Shown: positions 33,101 to 44,389, numbered from the stretch's first letter. The stretch is DNA of 64,000 nt from Persicaria tinctoria (GCA_037127255.1 JBANSL010000007.1:65379538-65443537), one strand, 5' to 3'. Program-made: numbers and translations. Notes: generated from the letters alone by a model not told the origin.

Positions 33101-34205
33101 TTTCATCAAGCTCTTTGAACATCTTTCTTGAGCTTGACATGTGGTTTGAGCAACCACTGTCCAAGTACCAAATAGCAGATACATTTTCTTCAGTAGTGGT
33201 AAGGGTCATGAACAACTTCTCTTCTTTGTCTGCATTCTCTGAGAAGTTTGCTCCTTTGTTCTCATTCTCTTGCTTATCCCAGCACTGAGCCTCCTTATGC
33301 CCATATCTCTTGCAATAGTAACATTTAATGTTACTCTTGTAGGACCTTGAATCACTGTGGTTACTCCTGGAAGACTCCTTCCACTGCTCTCTTTTAGTAT
33401 CACTACCTTGACCTCTTCCTTGACCACCAGAAGATCCTCTTCCTTGACCTCTACCACCACGACCTCTATAACTGCCTTTGTGATCACCTCTACCTCTATG
33501 GCCACCTCTGTAACCTCCTCTACTTGAAGAACCTTAACTTTTGTTCTTTGAACTGTCATCCTTGACTTGAAACAGCTTTTCTTCCTTGACCTCACTGGTC
33601 CTACTCAACCTTTCTTCATGTGCATGAAGAGAGCTTGTTAGCTCTTCAAACCTGTACACCGCTAAGTCCTTAGACTCTTCTATAGCAGCTACAACATGGT
33701 CGAACTTCTTTGTGAGACTTCTCAACACTTTACTCACAATCTTCTCATTGTTAACCACTTCACCATAAGTTCTCATGTGGTTTACAATACCTGTGACCCT
33801 TGACAAGTAGGCTTGCACAATTTCCTTGTCCTGCATCACCAAAGTCTCAAAATCTCTCCTTAGAGACTGAAGCTTCACTGTGATAACCCTTCTATCACCC
33901 ATGTATTCTTGCTTCAACACTTCCTAAGCTTCGTGTGCTGTCTGAGAGGCTGCTATCCTTGGGAACACTTCATCATCCAAGGCTGATTGTATCATGAACA
34001 AGACCTTGGAGTCCTTCTTCCTCTTCTCTCTCAATTGCTGATCTGGCTCACCAACGGCAGTGTCCTCAAATTCTTGATCCACAAGGTTCCAAACTTCCTA
34101 AGACTTGAAGAGGGTTGTCATCTTCAAGCTCCAGAAGTGGTAATTCACTCCTTTGAACATAGGCAATTGAGGATTGCCAATATTACCACTCTCATTGTTC
34201 TGCAT
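30144..34205 (-). pseudogene. gag-pol of the minus-strand Tork-like Copia, broken
   Basis: Gag starts at about 34205 (FKGVNYHFWSLKMTTLF), with stops after LFKS and before EVLKQEYMG; it continues to the zinc knuckle CYYCKRYGHKEAQC-like at about 33320. Protease is IWYLDSGCSNHMSS (about 33165). Integrase follows with CEGCVYGK, LLHADLCGPM and NDYSRMS, then a TGA stop at 32490-32492 where the family has Trp. RT starts near [10 protein letters not shown], with YVDD in CLYVDDIIY (about 31110). RNase H has GYTDIDWAG and ALSSSKAEYVTAG (normally E in SSEAEY). The C-terminus is TKHIDVQHHLIREL. At least six frame breaks make it non-functional. Confidence 0.9.
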
Positions 34206-34312
34206 TTTTGAACAATAACTCTCTCAACTCGTGTTTCCCTGTGTTTAATCTCACTTCACTCAACCTAGAACTCAAACCCAGCAAGAGCACCGCTCTTAGC
34301 TCGGATACCAAC

Positions 34313-34745
34313 TGTAGGAACTCGACATGTGGATCACACACCTTAACACACACAGATTCAAGGACAAAGACACTAGGAGGAACACACAACCTTCACACTT
34401 GATAGTTTTCGACAAAAGCCTCACTTCTTTGATTAATTCCACACACACCTACTAAAACCATTACAAAGTTAAGTAACTGCATAAAAACCGACTCTACACT
34501 CCACTTCGATCCCCACTAACACATGACCTAGGAAGTGATTCAATACAAAATAATTGACATCAAATAACATTTGAACTTTTACTGTCATTCGACTTCGACC
34601 AACTAAGTCGATTTCGACTAAACCCAAAACAGAACTAGCTTGAACTTTTGTTGTCATTCAACTTCGACCAGCTAAGTCGATTTCGACCAAACCCATAACA
34701 GAACCAGCTTGCTTGAACCTTGGATTACCAAACTAACATTTAACA
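34313..34745 (-). repeat. 5' LTR of the Tork-like Copia
   Basis: 433 bp. Partner of 29729-30156, adjacent to the primer site at 34299-34310. Confidence 0.9.
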
Positions 34746-35590
34746 AATATTGGAAAACATTTTTGGAAGAAACTAGTTTAAAATCGTCGAATCCAAGAAA
34801 CTTCATTGAGCCCGTCTGTTTTATTGTTGTATGGATCTTAACTTTAGTAACTAGCAAAGTAAGGCAAATCCAATAAGTGAGTTTCCCATATTAGAACCCA
34901 CTAATATGGGAAAGGATCCCTTTAAGATACTCGTGTTGCAAATCTCCGACTTAGGTATTATTTACAGGTTTTGGAAGAAATCCACCACCACAATCTCAAT
35001 CACTTTACTATCTTCTTCGATCGCCCCATCATCTTTCTTTAACATACTGATGTGGTTTCTTCTACGTCTAATAACCAGTATGTCATGGAAAAAGTGAGGT
35101 TGTATTCCTATCTTCTCTTGCTCTATTATCAACCAAACTTACCATGAATAGTCGCCTCCCTTTCAATAAGCACCGACGACACAAATTGGGCCAAAGCACC
35201 TTGCACAACACTCAACTGGAACAATAATCTCGCCTTTCTCTCATTGAATTACCAAAGGTCTCATATTCCACTTCATAAGACAACCTTTGAGAAAGTCAAG
35301 GGCAACACACACGAGTTTTTTTTCATCCCAAGCACCTTTAATTACTTTGGCAAACGTCAAATTAGTGAACCATGCAGCTTCAAATCAGATAGAACTCCTC
35401 TTTCTATTGACAGATGTAGTCAACTTAAGCACTAAGAGAATCAGAGTATGATCAGAACCCTCCTTAGACATGTGATGATAACTTTCTACCACATGCCATG
35501 CTTGTTTGAGTTTGTGAAAACCCGATCCAATCTTTTAGCAACATATATAGGTACTCGACGTCTTCTCTCTTGCCAAAGTGAAGATGTTAC

Positions 35591-36375
35591 GAGTGATTCA
35601 TAAATGATTCAGCATTTACTTATAAATGATTCAAGCTCTACTTATGATTGTCTTTCCACATTAGATATAATAAAGAAGTTGTGAGTGATTTATAAATGAT
35701 TAAAACCCTACTTATAACACAATATCTCTTTCTTTTCTGGATCCAAATGAGATAATCGAACATAAATGGCTTGGTGGCATGGACTGTTGTGAGTGATTTA
35801 TAAATGATTAAAACCCTACTAACACAATAGCTCTTTTTTTTTTCAGGTTCCAAATGTGAAAATCGAACATGAAATGACTTGGTGGCATGGACTAGCACCT
35901 TTTAAGATTGTGGTCTTACAAATTGGATCAGTAACTATATTCAGGGTACGGTCTGAGGGTCTACCTTGAGGGATGTGTTTTAAATGAGAAAATTTTTAAC
36001 ACTTCGTTTCACACCGGGTAAAATAAAGGGAGATTTATAAATGATTCAACTCCCCACATAACCTTTACATATATTAAAAAGAGTCCTCGTAACCCAAAAA
36101 CTCTTTATTTTCATACTCCAAACAAGGATTCCGGATCTCACTTGGTGGCATGGACTAACAACTCTTGTTTCAATTTTTCAAGAATTTGGAGTTTTCTTTT
36201 ATATATGCACGACAAAATATTCAATGTTTGCCATAAGTTCATAAATAATAATTATGAATTACTTTCATTAATAAAGATGAAACACAAATAATCCACATGC
36301 GCCTTATCATTGTACATATGAAACACAATTACCATCAAATGACTCCTACCCCAATCCATTTAACAATAACACTTT
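35591..36375. other. Unit A spacer between LINE and Copia, short internal repeats
   Basis: A module with gtgagtgatttataaatgat, aaaccctact and ggcttggtggcatgg recurs about three times between 35640 and 35900, with counterparts at 47180-47320 and 59930-60000. No coding signal is seen. Confidence 0.5.
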
Positions 36376-36717
36376 TGTTAAAATGTAATCAAATTCTGTG
36401 TCAAGTAAACTTAGTAAGTTAGTTATGATGTATGTAGGACTAGCTTATGTGTGACAGTTAAGAAGTTAGTTTAAGTGTCTTGCAAGGCTGCAGTTATGCA
36501 GTAATGTTAGTGGTATAGTGCTCAACTTAGTGGTGGAGCAGTTATCGATTTGTAAGGGTATGTAGTTCAGTTTTCAATCAATGAAAGGTGTGAGGCTATT
36601 GTTGCAAGTGAGTGGTTTTCTATTTTCTCCTTGTGTGTGTTCTGTATCCGTGTGTTGTTGCTGGTGTATGTGAATTGTGTGTGTGTGATAGATTGATCCT
36701 CAATTGTCATTCTAACA
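36376..36717 (+). repeat. 5' LTR of the plus-strand Copia
   Basis: 342 bp, paired with 40870-41209 (340 bp). They differ by about a dozen substitutions and one GT repeat unit. Confidence 0.9.
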
Positions 36718-36834
36718 ATTGGTATCAGAGCAAACAAGAGTTTGCAATCGGGTTATGTCCAGGGAAAGAGTGGTGTGAGTTCATAAACAAAAAGGCAAAC
36801 AAAACTGTGAACATTTCATTGTTTCTTGCTCAAA

Positions 36835-39800
36835 ATGCAGAACAATGGGAGTGGAAATGTTGGCAATCCACAATTGTCAATGTTCAAAGGGATCAATTAT
36901 CACTTTTGGAGTCTAAAGATGACTACCCTCTTCAAATCTCAAGAGATTTGGAGCCTTGTGGATCAAGGGTTCGAGGATGCAAATCCTCCAAAACCAGACC
37001 AGCAGTTAAGGGAGAAAAGAAAGAAAGGCTCTAATGCCTTGTTCCTGATTCAGTCGGCTTTAGATGATGAGGATAGGTTATTTATGGCCTTAACCTCAAC
37101 TACAGAGTATATGAAAGACATGTGGTATTTAGACAGTGGGTGCTCTAATCATATGTCTAGCTCTAGGAAGTTGTTCAAAGAGCTTGATGAGTCAAAGAAG
37201 AGTAAAGTAAGACTTGGTGATGACAAAGTATTGCAAGTTGAAGGCAAAGGAACTGTTGCAATCAGAACTATGCAAGGCAGTGAGAAGGTGTTGACTAATG
37301 TGCAGTTTGTACCAGGTCTATCTCATAATCTTCTAAGTGTTGGACAGTTACAACAGACAAGTTATTCTCTATTGTTTGAGGATGATTCGTGTGTGATCAG
37401 GGAAAGGAAAAGTGGTCACATTATAGTAAGTGTATCAATGACTAAGAACAGGATGTTCCCACTTGATCTTGCTTCAAATATGAGTAGTGCAATGACTGCT
37501 AAAGCAGGTCATAAAACTCAGCTGTGGCACCAGAGATATGAGCACTTGAATGTTCAGAGTAAGAGGATGTTGAGTACTAAGAACATGGTTCATGGTTTGC
37601 CTAGGATTGAGGATCTAGAGTTATGTGAAGGGTGTGTTTATGGAAATCAGTCCAAAGGCTCCTTTCCTAGTGGCTCAGCTTGGAGAGCAAGTGAGTGCCT
37701 TGAGCTACTTCATACAGATCTTTGTGGTCCTATGCAGGTTGAGTCAATGGGAGGAAGCAAATATTTTCTGCTCATTACAGATGACTTCAGTAGGCTAAGC
37801 TAGGTGTCATTTTTAAGGCTCAAGTCAGAGGCCTTTGTGAACTTTAAGAAGTTCAAGGTGTTTGCTGAAAATCAGTTGGGAAAGAAAGTGAAGGCTCTAA
37901 GAACAGACAGAGGTGGAGAGTTTCTTTCAACTGAATTTTGTACGTTTTGTGATGAGCATGGAATCAGAAGGGAAGTGAATGCACCCTATACTCCTGAGCA
38001 AAATGGAGTGGCTGAGAGAAAGAACAGAACTGTGGTGGAGACGGCAAGGAGCATGATGAAAGCAAAGAATGATCCTAATACATTGTGGTGTGAAGCAGGC
38101 CCGTGCTTAGGCATGTTCAGGTGGTTCAACGGAACAAGGCCCCCAAAATTTAAGGGCCCAATATAAAAAGAGTTAACATTTATGTATATATATTTTTTTG
38201 TTTTCTATGTGAAATAATAAAGTTCAGTTGGTCTACTGGTTGAAGCATTCCGTTGAGAAGCGCTTCGGTCTTTCACGTCATTGGTTCGAATCCTGAAGTT
38301 CAAACGAAAGCAACTCTTTTCCATTTGTGCACAGTTCTATTTTTTTCCTTTTCTTTTTATTCATTAATTGCCTTTTCCATTCATAAATATATTTTAAGGA
38401 CCATCTATAACCTCTTTATCTTAAAATGCATTTAAAAATATTTAACTATCACATTATTTCTAAATATTAAGATCAATTAATTTAAACTTTGATAAATACA
38501 ATAGTATTTAAATAATTTTCAACATTTTGTAAGTATTAAAAGTATTTTTCTCAAATATTGCAAGAAAAACACGGTATATATTTATATGTTGTTAGTTATA
38601 ATATTCAAATTTGATATTATTTACTTTTTATCTATAGGTAATTGTGTGATTCATCATTTTTTTTTATTTTAACACTAAGATTAGCAAATAATTTTATAAT
38701 TATTTAATTTAATTTTACTATAGTTTATAAGATTTCTTTGAACAAGGCCCCCAAATTGTTTAGCACGTCCCTGGTGTGAAGCTGTAGCAACAGCTGTGTA
38801 TTTGTTAAACATCTCACCAACTAAAGCAGTGCAGGACATGACTCCACATGAAGTGTGGAGAGGAGAGAAGCCAGGGGTGAGCCATCTGAGAGTGTTCGGA
38901 TGTATTGCATATGCACTGGTGAATTTGAGACAAAAGCTTGATGAAAAGGCTGAGAAATGTGTTTTTATAGGATATGCTTTACAATCCAAAGCTTATAAGT
39001 GGCAAGATTTTCATAAGTAGGAATGTGATTTTTTATGAAGAAAGTGAATGGAAATGGGAAAATGATACAGCTAACTCAAGTACAAGTAAGCCTATGGTTA
39101 TGGATGGTTCAAGTACTGAATATGAGACTGAAAGTATGGGTGATGATGAAGATCACAGTCCAGGCTCAACTGCAACTCTAGTGCACCAGTCAAGTGCTTC
39201 AAGCAGTCATCACTCATCTCCCTCAAGTTCATCAGATGAGTCTCCTCCTAGGAAATTCGGATCATTGACAGATGTTTATGATAGGAGTGTGAGATGTGAA
39301 TTTTCTTTGCTTGCATCTGATCTAGAAGGTTATGAAGATGCTCAGACTGAAAAGCAGTGGCAATTGGCAATGAAGGAGGACATGATATGCATACAGAAGA
39401 ATGATACTTGGGAGCTAGTTAGCTTACCTCCAGATAAGAATTTGATAGGCTTGGAATGGGTATTTAGAACCAAGTATAACACATATAGGAGTGTTCAAAA
39501 GTACAAGGCAAGACTGGTAGCAAAGGGGTATGCACAGCAAGAGGGAGTGGATTTTGAAGAAACTTTCTCACCAGTAGCCAGACTTGAAACAGTTAGAGTG
39601 GTATTGGCTCTAGCAGCACAGTGGGGTTTGCCAATTTTTCAGTTGGATGTAAAATCTGCTTTTCTCAATGGTGAATCGCAAGAAGAGGTGTTTGTGGAAC
39701 AGCCTCAAGGTTTTGTCAAATCTGGTGAGGAGGGGAAGGTATACAGGCTGAAAAAGGCACTCTATGGTTTGAAACAAGCTCCAAGAGCTTGGTATAGTAA

Positions 39801-40833
39801 AATTGATGAGTTCTTCTTGAAGAATGGGTTTGAAAGGAGTGAGAGTGAGCCCACCTTATATGTGAAAAAAGAAAAGCAAGAATGACTGGCTTGTGGTGTG
39901 CCTTTATGTTGATGACATAATTTATTTCAGTTCCTCACCAGATATGCTAGAAGAGTCCAAGCAAGCCATGATGTGCAAGTTTGAAATGACTGATCTGCAT
40001 TTGTTACAGTACTTTCTTGGGCTAGAAGTGAAGCAATGAAAGGAAGGCATATTCTTGTGTCAAGAGAAATATGCAAGGGATATGTTGAAGAAGTTTAAAA
40101 TGGAGGACTGTCATGTGGCTCAAACACCCATGAATTCAAATGAGAAGCTGCAGAGGAGTGATGGGACTGAGCCAGCAGATCAGAAGGTGTACAGAAGTCT
40201 TGTTGGAGGCCTAAATTATCTTACACACTCAAGGCATGATATAGCATATAGTGTGAGTGTGGTCTCAAGGTATATGCACAATCCTACAAGTCAACACTTG
40301 GGCGCTGCTAAGAGAATACTAAGGTATGTGGCAGGAACTCTAAGGTCTGGCATATGGTATGAGAGTGTCAAGGAGTTCAAGTTGATGGGTTACACTGATA
40401 GTGACTGGGCAGGTTGCTTGGATGACAGAAGAAGTACGTCTGGTTCAATATTTGGGTTTGGTTCTGGGGCAGTGACTTGGAGTTCAAAGAAACTGGACAT
40501 TGTGGCCTTGTCATCATCTGAGGCTGAGTATGTTGCAGCTGGAGCAGCTGTGAGACAAGCTCTGTGGTTAAAGAAGCTGATGCTAGACGTACGTGGGTTG
40601 TGATCACACAGAAGCAGTGGAAGTGTGGTGTGATAACAAGTCGGCCATAGCCATGACCAAGAATCCTGCTTTGCTTTTCATGCCAGGACAAAGCACATTG
40701 ATGTGCATCATCACTTCATAAGAGAGCTAGTTGCAGAAGACAAGGTGAAGCTTAAATTTTGTGGAACAAACGAGCAACATGCTGATTTGCTTACAAAGTC
40801 CCTAAGTTGTGCTAAACATATGTTCTTCTTATA
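36835..40833 (+). pseudogene. gag-pol of the plus-strand Copia, gag deleted in frame, multiple stops
   Basis: ATG 36835 opens a frame that encodes only the first gag segment (FKGINYHFWSLKMTTLF to QSALDDE) and passes straight into protease lead-in RLFMALTSTTEYMKDMWYLDSGC. The remaining gag, including the zinc knuckle present in the related element at 33300-33900, is missing without a frame change. Integrase: CEGCVYGN and HTDLCGPM; TAG at 37801-37803 replaces Trp after FSRLS; then RTDRGGEF and PEQNGVAERKNRT. The nested MITE splits the integrase end. [12 protein letters not shown] and [12 protein letters not shown]; a frameshift at about 39885 precedes CLYVDDIIYF; TGA at about 40037. RNase H: GYTDSDWAG and ALSSSEAEYVAAG; a frame break follows at about 40600. 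Confidence 0.9.
38096..38773. mobile_element. hAT-type MITE, 678 bp, inside the Copia integrase
   Basis: Ends are CAGGCCCGTGCT and, reversed, CAGGGACGTGCT. The 8-bp TSD gtgtgaag is at 38088-38095 and 38774-38781, the hAT length. Both subterminal regions carry aacaaggcccccaaa. A tRNA-like segment at about 38221-38300 (agttcagttggt ... ttggttcgaatcctgaa) resembles A and B boxes. There is no transposase ORF. Confidence 0.85.
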
Positions 40834-40869
40834 GTAGATTGGAGAAAGGGAATTTGAATTAAGGGGAGG

Positions 40870-41209
40870 TGTTAAAATGTAATCAAATTCTGTGTCAAGT
40901 AAGCTTAGTAAGTTAGTTATGGTGTACGTAGGACTAGCTGATGTGTGACAGGTAAGAAGTTAGTTTAAGTGTCTTGCAAGGCTGCAGTTATGCAGTTATG
41001 TTAGTGATGTAGTGCTCAACTTAGTGGTGGAGCAGTTATCGATTTGTAAGGGTATGTAGTTCAGTTCTCAATCAATGAAAGGTGTGAGGCTATTGTTGCA
41101 AGTGAGTGGTTTTCTGTTTTCTCCTTGTGTGTGCTCTGTATCCGTGTGTTGCTGCTGGTGTATGTGAATTGTGTGTGTGATAGATTGATCCTCAATTATC
41201 ATTCTAACA
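40870..41209 (+). repeat. 3' LTR of the plus-strand Copia
   Basis: Partner of 36376-36717. It ends TCTAACA directly before ctttagttgtttgc of the RNase copy 2 downstream flank. Confidence 0.9.
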
Positions 41210-41277
41210 CTTTAGTTGTTTGCTTGCACAAGAACTCAACTTTGCTTCAAAGAATGAAACATAAAAATTCCAACCCC

Positions 41278-42694
41278 TCAAAAGGAAGGGAACTCAATCA
41301 CGGAACCACATTTCCCATGAGGGAAGACAGGGCACTCCATGAGCCCAGACGCCGCGGAATCGACGCACAAGTAGAGCTGGTAGAGCTGGCTCTTCCCCGT
41401 CGAATCCGTGTTGCACTCGACATACGCTTCATACCCTACTCCTTTCTTTATGGCGTCCTTTATGCTCCTCAAGCGGTAGCTTTGTCCATTCGGAACGATC
41501 CCTACACCAAAGTAACATATGCAATCGTTTTAACTAGTACATACATATATATGTACCTCTTTTTTCCTATGAGAGCTTCATTTCTCTAACTAACCTGCTT
41601 TCGAAAGGGCGCGGAGGGGGTCAATGCGGTTCTTTAGATCAAGCGCCGTCTTGAAGTAGCCGTGTTGGTCCAACACGGATTCTGAGCAGGTGTCGTGCTT
41701 CACCCACTCGTGGGACCAGAAGGCGATCCCGTCATTGCTTGGGCAGGCGAGCGTTGGCCACTCGCTCTGCATATGGCTCACAAGATCTGATATCTACACA
41801 ACATTTTATATATCTTTTAATTTGTCATAGTCTGGTAGACCAATATCGACCGATAAATTTATGGTGCCATTTTATATATTAACCATATGTTACAAAGTTT
41901 GTTAGTGTAACGGAACCTTGGAGAGCTGGAAATTGTTGCCGGTGTCGCAGTTCGACGGGTAGGAACCAGGGGCGGATCCTCTTTAGGGCCAGTAGGGGCC
42001 GTCGCCCCCCCAATCGAAAATGAAATTTAACATGCATATTCCTCTCGTCAATAGCTTCGATTTGATATATTATAAGCTCAAATCCGATATCTGAGCAAAA
42101 AGTTATAAGCGTTTCAAATTTCAGCACAGAATTACAATATTTCCTACATCATTTACCAAACCGATATATTTTTATTGTAATTATTATTTATTAATTTCAT
42201 ATCTTAATAATATAACTATATTCGAGAACTTCAAATTATGAGGTTATATTGAAATATTTGAAAATCATGAAATAAATCATGCAAATTCAGGATACATTGC
42301 ATAAAATATTTTTTTATTGTAAATTTCCGCCCCCTCAATCAACAAGCTGAGGATCCGCCACTAGTAGGAACCGTCGTTGTAATTGGGCCAAAGGCCGTGG
42401 ATTCCGAAATCGGGTTGGGGTTTTCCGGTGGGTGGGTAGCAACAGCTCTTCTGGGTGTCACAGTATGACCCCGGCCACTGCAATCAACACACAAAACAAA
42501 TACATTCTATACCTTTAAGAAATTTGGAAAACAAAAATTAAAAAATTGAGGAGAACAAAATGAAGAAATTAGATTATTAGTTAATGAAATCAAACCTGAA
42601 GAACGAAGTAGAAGAAATCAAAATCCTGTGAAAGTGTTAGAGAAAATGAAAGCTGAAGAAACAAGAGATAGGCGATAGACTTGATCGTCATCAT
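41278..42694 (-). pseudogene. RNase T2 copy 2, disrupted by a MITE and a catalytic-site mutation
   Basis: Four exons match copy 3 (42694-42596, 42477-41917, 41793-41595, 41501-41278) with the same GT/AG borders. Exon 2 is interrupted by a 397-bp MITE (41967-42363), placed just after the His60 block, between the Asn-Asp-Gly and Tyr-Pro-Ser segments; the insert adds stops. In exon 3 the second catalytic block reads SHEWVKHDTC instead of the family SHEWVKHGTC, a Gly-to-Asp change next to a catalytic His. The signal peptide and other exons are otherwise intact, so loss is recent relative to the unit duplication. A truncated product or MITE splicing cannot be excluded from sequence alone, but an active enzyme is unlikely. 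Confidence 0.9.
41967..42363. mobile_element. hAT-type MITE, 397 bp, in RNase exon 2
   Basis: Ends are CAGGGGCGGATCCTC and, reversed, TAGTGGCGGATCCTC. The 8-bp TSD gtaggaac is at 41959-41966 and 42364-42371. Copy 3 shows the empty site at about 61185 (gggtaggaaccgtcg). There is no ORF of its own. Confidence 0.92.
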
Positions 42695-42762
42695 TTTTGA
42701 ATTGATTCGCAGTCACACTCTGGGTGGTTCTGTAGTATTTATTTTGTACACGAAGATAGACA

Positions 42763-42770
42763 TATTTATA
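42763..42770 (-). promoter_or_regulatory. TATA box of RNase copy 2
   Basis: TATAAATA on the minus strand, about 70 bases upstream of the ATG. It is conserved at the same position in copy 3 (61592-61599). Confidence 0.65.
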
Positions 42771-43152
42771 GAAACAAATCAGAGTATGAACCTTGAATTG
42801 ATAAATAAAGAGTGGCTATATCCGGGATTCGAGCCGAGGACCTACAATTGATTGATCTGTGCGGAATATACGGTGAAGATTCAATATACTTACATGTTAG
42901 TATGAATTTGGGCCCTATGAACACAAGAACCCAAAAGGTTGGGTGCAGTTAATGTAAGATTGGTAAGTTTTGTAACGGATCCCCCATTCCATTAATTAAA
43001 TTTTTTTTTTGTGGTCCTTATTCCATGAATTAATTGATGCATATGTCGATCGATTCCCCAATTGAATGGATTTTTCTGCCAATTTGATGTGTATTAAACA
43101 CAGTTCATGTACATTATCAGAAATAGTAATGTCTCGATGCAGTGTCTCGATG

Positions 43153-43560
43153 CAGTGGCGGAGCTAAGGGGTGTTTGCATATATTTAGTATTTTTAAAGT
43201 AATATAATATATTTAAATGATATTTAAAACAAAAATGTTAACTTGCTCAAGTGCTAAAGGAAATAAGAAAAGAAGGGAGTAGAATTAAAAGGTGTTGGGT
43301 TCAATTCTTAATTTCTTTAGCTTTTATTTGCTTTAATATTGTTTTAACATTAATTTTTCGTGATTTTTCCTATATTTTTTTGTTCCTTTTCTATTTCTTT
43401 GGTCACTCTCAACTGTTTAAATACAAAAAACATTAAAATCACAATTTTAATGCTTTTTCAGTATTATTTTTATTCAAAATCTTCTTAATAAGTATACATC
43501 AAAAAAAATATTCACAAAATTTTTTTAGCACCCCTGATAAAATTCTTGGCTGCGCCACTG
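43153..43560. mobile_element. hAT-type MITE, 408 bp
   Basis: Ends are CAGTGGCGGAGC and, reversed, CAGTGGCGCAGC. The 8-bp TSD tctcgatg is at 43145-43152 and 43561-43568. Unit B has the empty site at about 62652 (tgtctcgatggat). An extra tgtctcgatgcag copy directly to the left (about 43130-43142) looks like a footprint of an earlier event. A tRNA-like stretch (gctcaagtgctaa ... ggttcaattc) lies inside. Confidence 0.88.
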
Positions 43561-44389
43561 TCTCGATGGATAACTTAGTAATGCCTCGTATTGCATCCCC
43601 TTTAAAATTTTTGAAGAGAAATGATAATGTCAAAAAAAAAAGGAAATACGGAGTAGTAATGTCTCATCTCGGTTCACCAAAAAAAAAATGTCTCATCTCA
43701 ATCAATCGGTGTGTGGATTTAGTTGAAATAATTAATAATTAATATTTAGGATAAAATATGTCGTTTACTATATTTATTATTATTTAAAGAATAAAAATTA
43801 TATACAATATCAAACTTTATTAATTTTTAAAAATAATATCATACAAATTAGCAAAAACAAAATGAAACTTTTGAAAGGTAAAGTTATTCGTGATGAAATT
43901 TTTGAAAGGTAAATGCAAATAATAAAATTAAAATGGAGCGGCTCGGAATCAAACTTCACACCTCTTGCACAAGCAATGGCTTCTTTGCACCCCCTCAACT
44001 AATTGAGGCAATTCACTATTGTGTTTCTTTAACTCAGAAATTATATTTCTATAATCCCAGACTACCTTATTTGAAAAAAAAATGTCGTGTTAGATACTCA
44101 ACATTTAATTATAATCATGTTTTAACATTTTATCATGTTTCTTTAGGCGTGGCAATCATGTTATATTTTTCTGCCCGCCCCTAATGACGAGGCGATTGAA
44201 TTGATCACATTGCTCGTCCATCTCCAATAAATTGTACCCTCTCTGTTCTCATCACCCGTGACTGCAATAACCGCTAGTAAAGCTAGGATGTGGACGTCGA
44301 GAGCATTTGAGATAACATATTCCAATTCCCCCTTTAAGTTCAATACAAACATGTCACACAATGACCTTTAGCACCTCCTTTGCAATAAG

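Larger units (their letters stand above)
29729..34745 (-). mobile_element. Copia retrotransposon (Tork-like), minus strand, 5.0 kb
   Basis: LTRs at 29729-30156 and 34313-34745 run TGTTGG/TGTAGG to TTTAACA. The TSD aatat is at 29724-29728 and 34746-34750. The empty site is in unit B at about 45453 (ccacaatattggcaaac). The primer site TGGTATCCGAGC (minus; 34299-34310) is one base off the iMet form. The polypurine tract is AATTAAGGGGATG (minus; about 30157-30169). The LTRs differ at roughly a dozen or more positions, so this is an older insertion than the Sirevirus. Confidence 0.93.
28640..35590 (-). pseudogene. LINE (L1-type) pol remnant A, split by a Copia
   Basis: Read on the minus strand from 35590. 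The end of the endonuclease domain (RLDRVFTNSNKHGMW) is followed by the linker to RT (IIEQEKIGIQPHFFH, then RRRRNHISMLKKDDGAI). The sequence is interrupted by the Copia at 29729-34745 and resumes at 29728 with RT blocks CVTSVSTLILINGE, GLG/LLLISLYCISSTL, EISYVFFLDNIMLVVKVSTS (normally FADD, here FLDN), FCKASRWKVNMPKSKLF and LLFDQINARVAS...LSFAGR-like. Many stops and frame breaks occur and the catalytic Asp pair is lost. It lies tail-to-head with the RNase gene in the ancestral unit. Confidence 0.8.
36376..41209 (+). mobile_element. Copia retrotransposon (Tork-like), plus strand, 4.8 kb
   Basis: LTRs at 36376-36717 and 40870-41209 run TGTTAAAATG to TCTAACA. The primer site TGGTATCAGAGC is at 36720-36731 and the polypurine stretch aaggggagg at about 40861. 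The flanking duplication is cttt, extendable to acttt if the last LTR base is shared. Unit B shows the empty site (aacacttcagttgtttgc, about 60424). The LTRs differ at about a dozen positions. It carries a nested 678-bp MITE at 38096-38773 and lies just downstream of RNase copy 2's 3' end. Confidence 0.92.
28199..43607 (+). repeat. Tandem segmental duplication, unit A
   Basis: It matches 43903-62711 in the same order: the aaaggtaaat...aaaatggagcgg start, the LINE remnant, the atttataaatgattaaaaccc region, an RNase T2 gene, and the ctcgtattgcatccc end. After removal of two Copias and the MITEs, the unit is about 4.8 kb. Insertions present in only one unit define each other's empty sites. Confidence 0.88.

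Noticed and set aside
41125..41589. 154-residue plus-strand frame over the end of the Copia LTR and RNase copy 2 exon 4
   Set aside because: It spans an LTR border and is antisense to a conserved exon; it has no independent family signal. The same applies to 60354-60751 over copy 3.
42805..42860. tRNA gene near ggctatatccgggattcgagccgagg
   Set aside because: Only a T-arm-like fragment is present; no complete cloverleaf can be drawn, and unit B lacks the segment.
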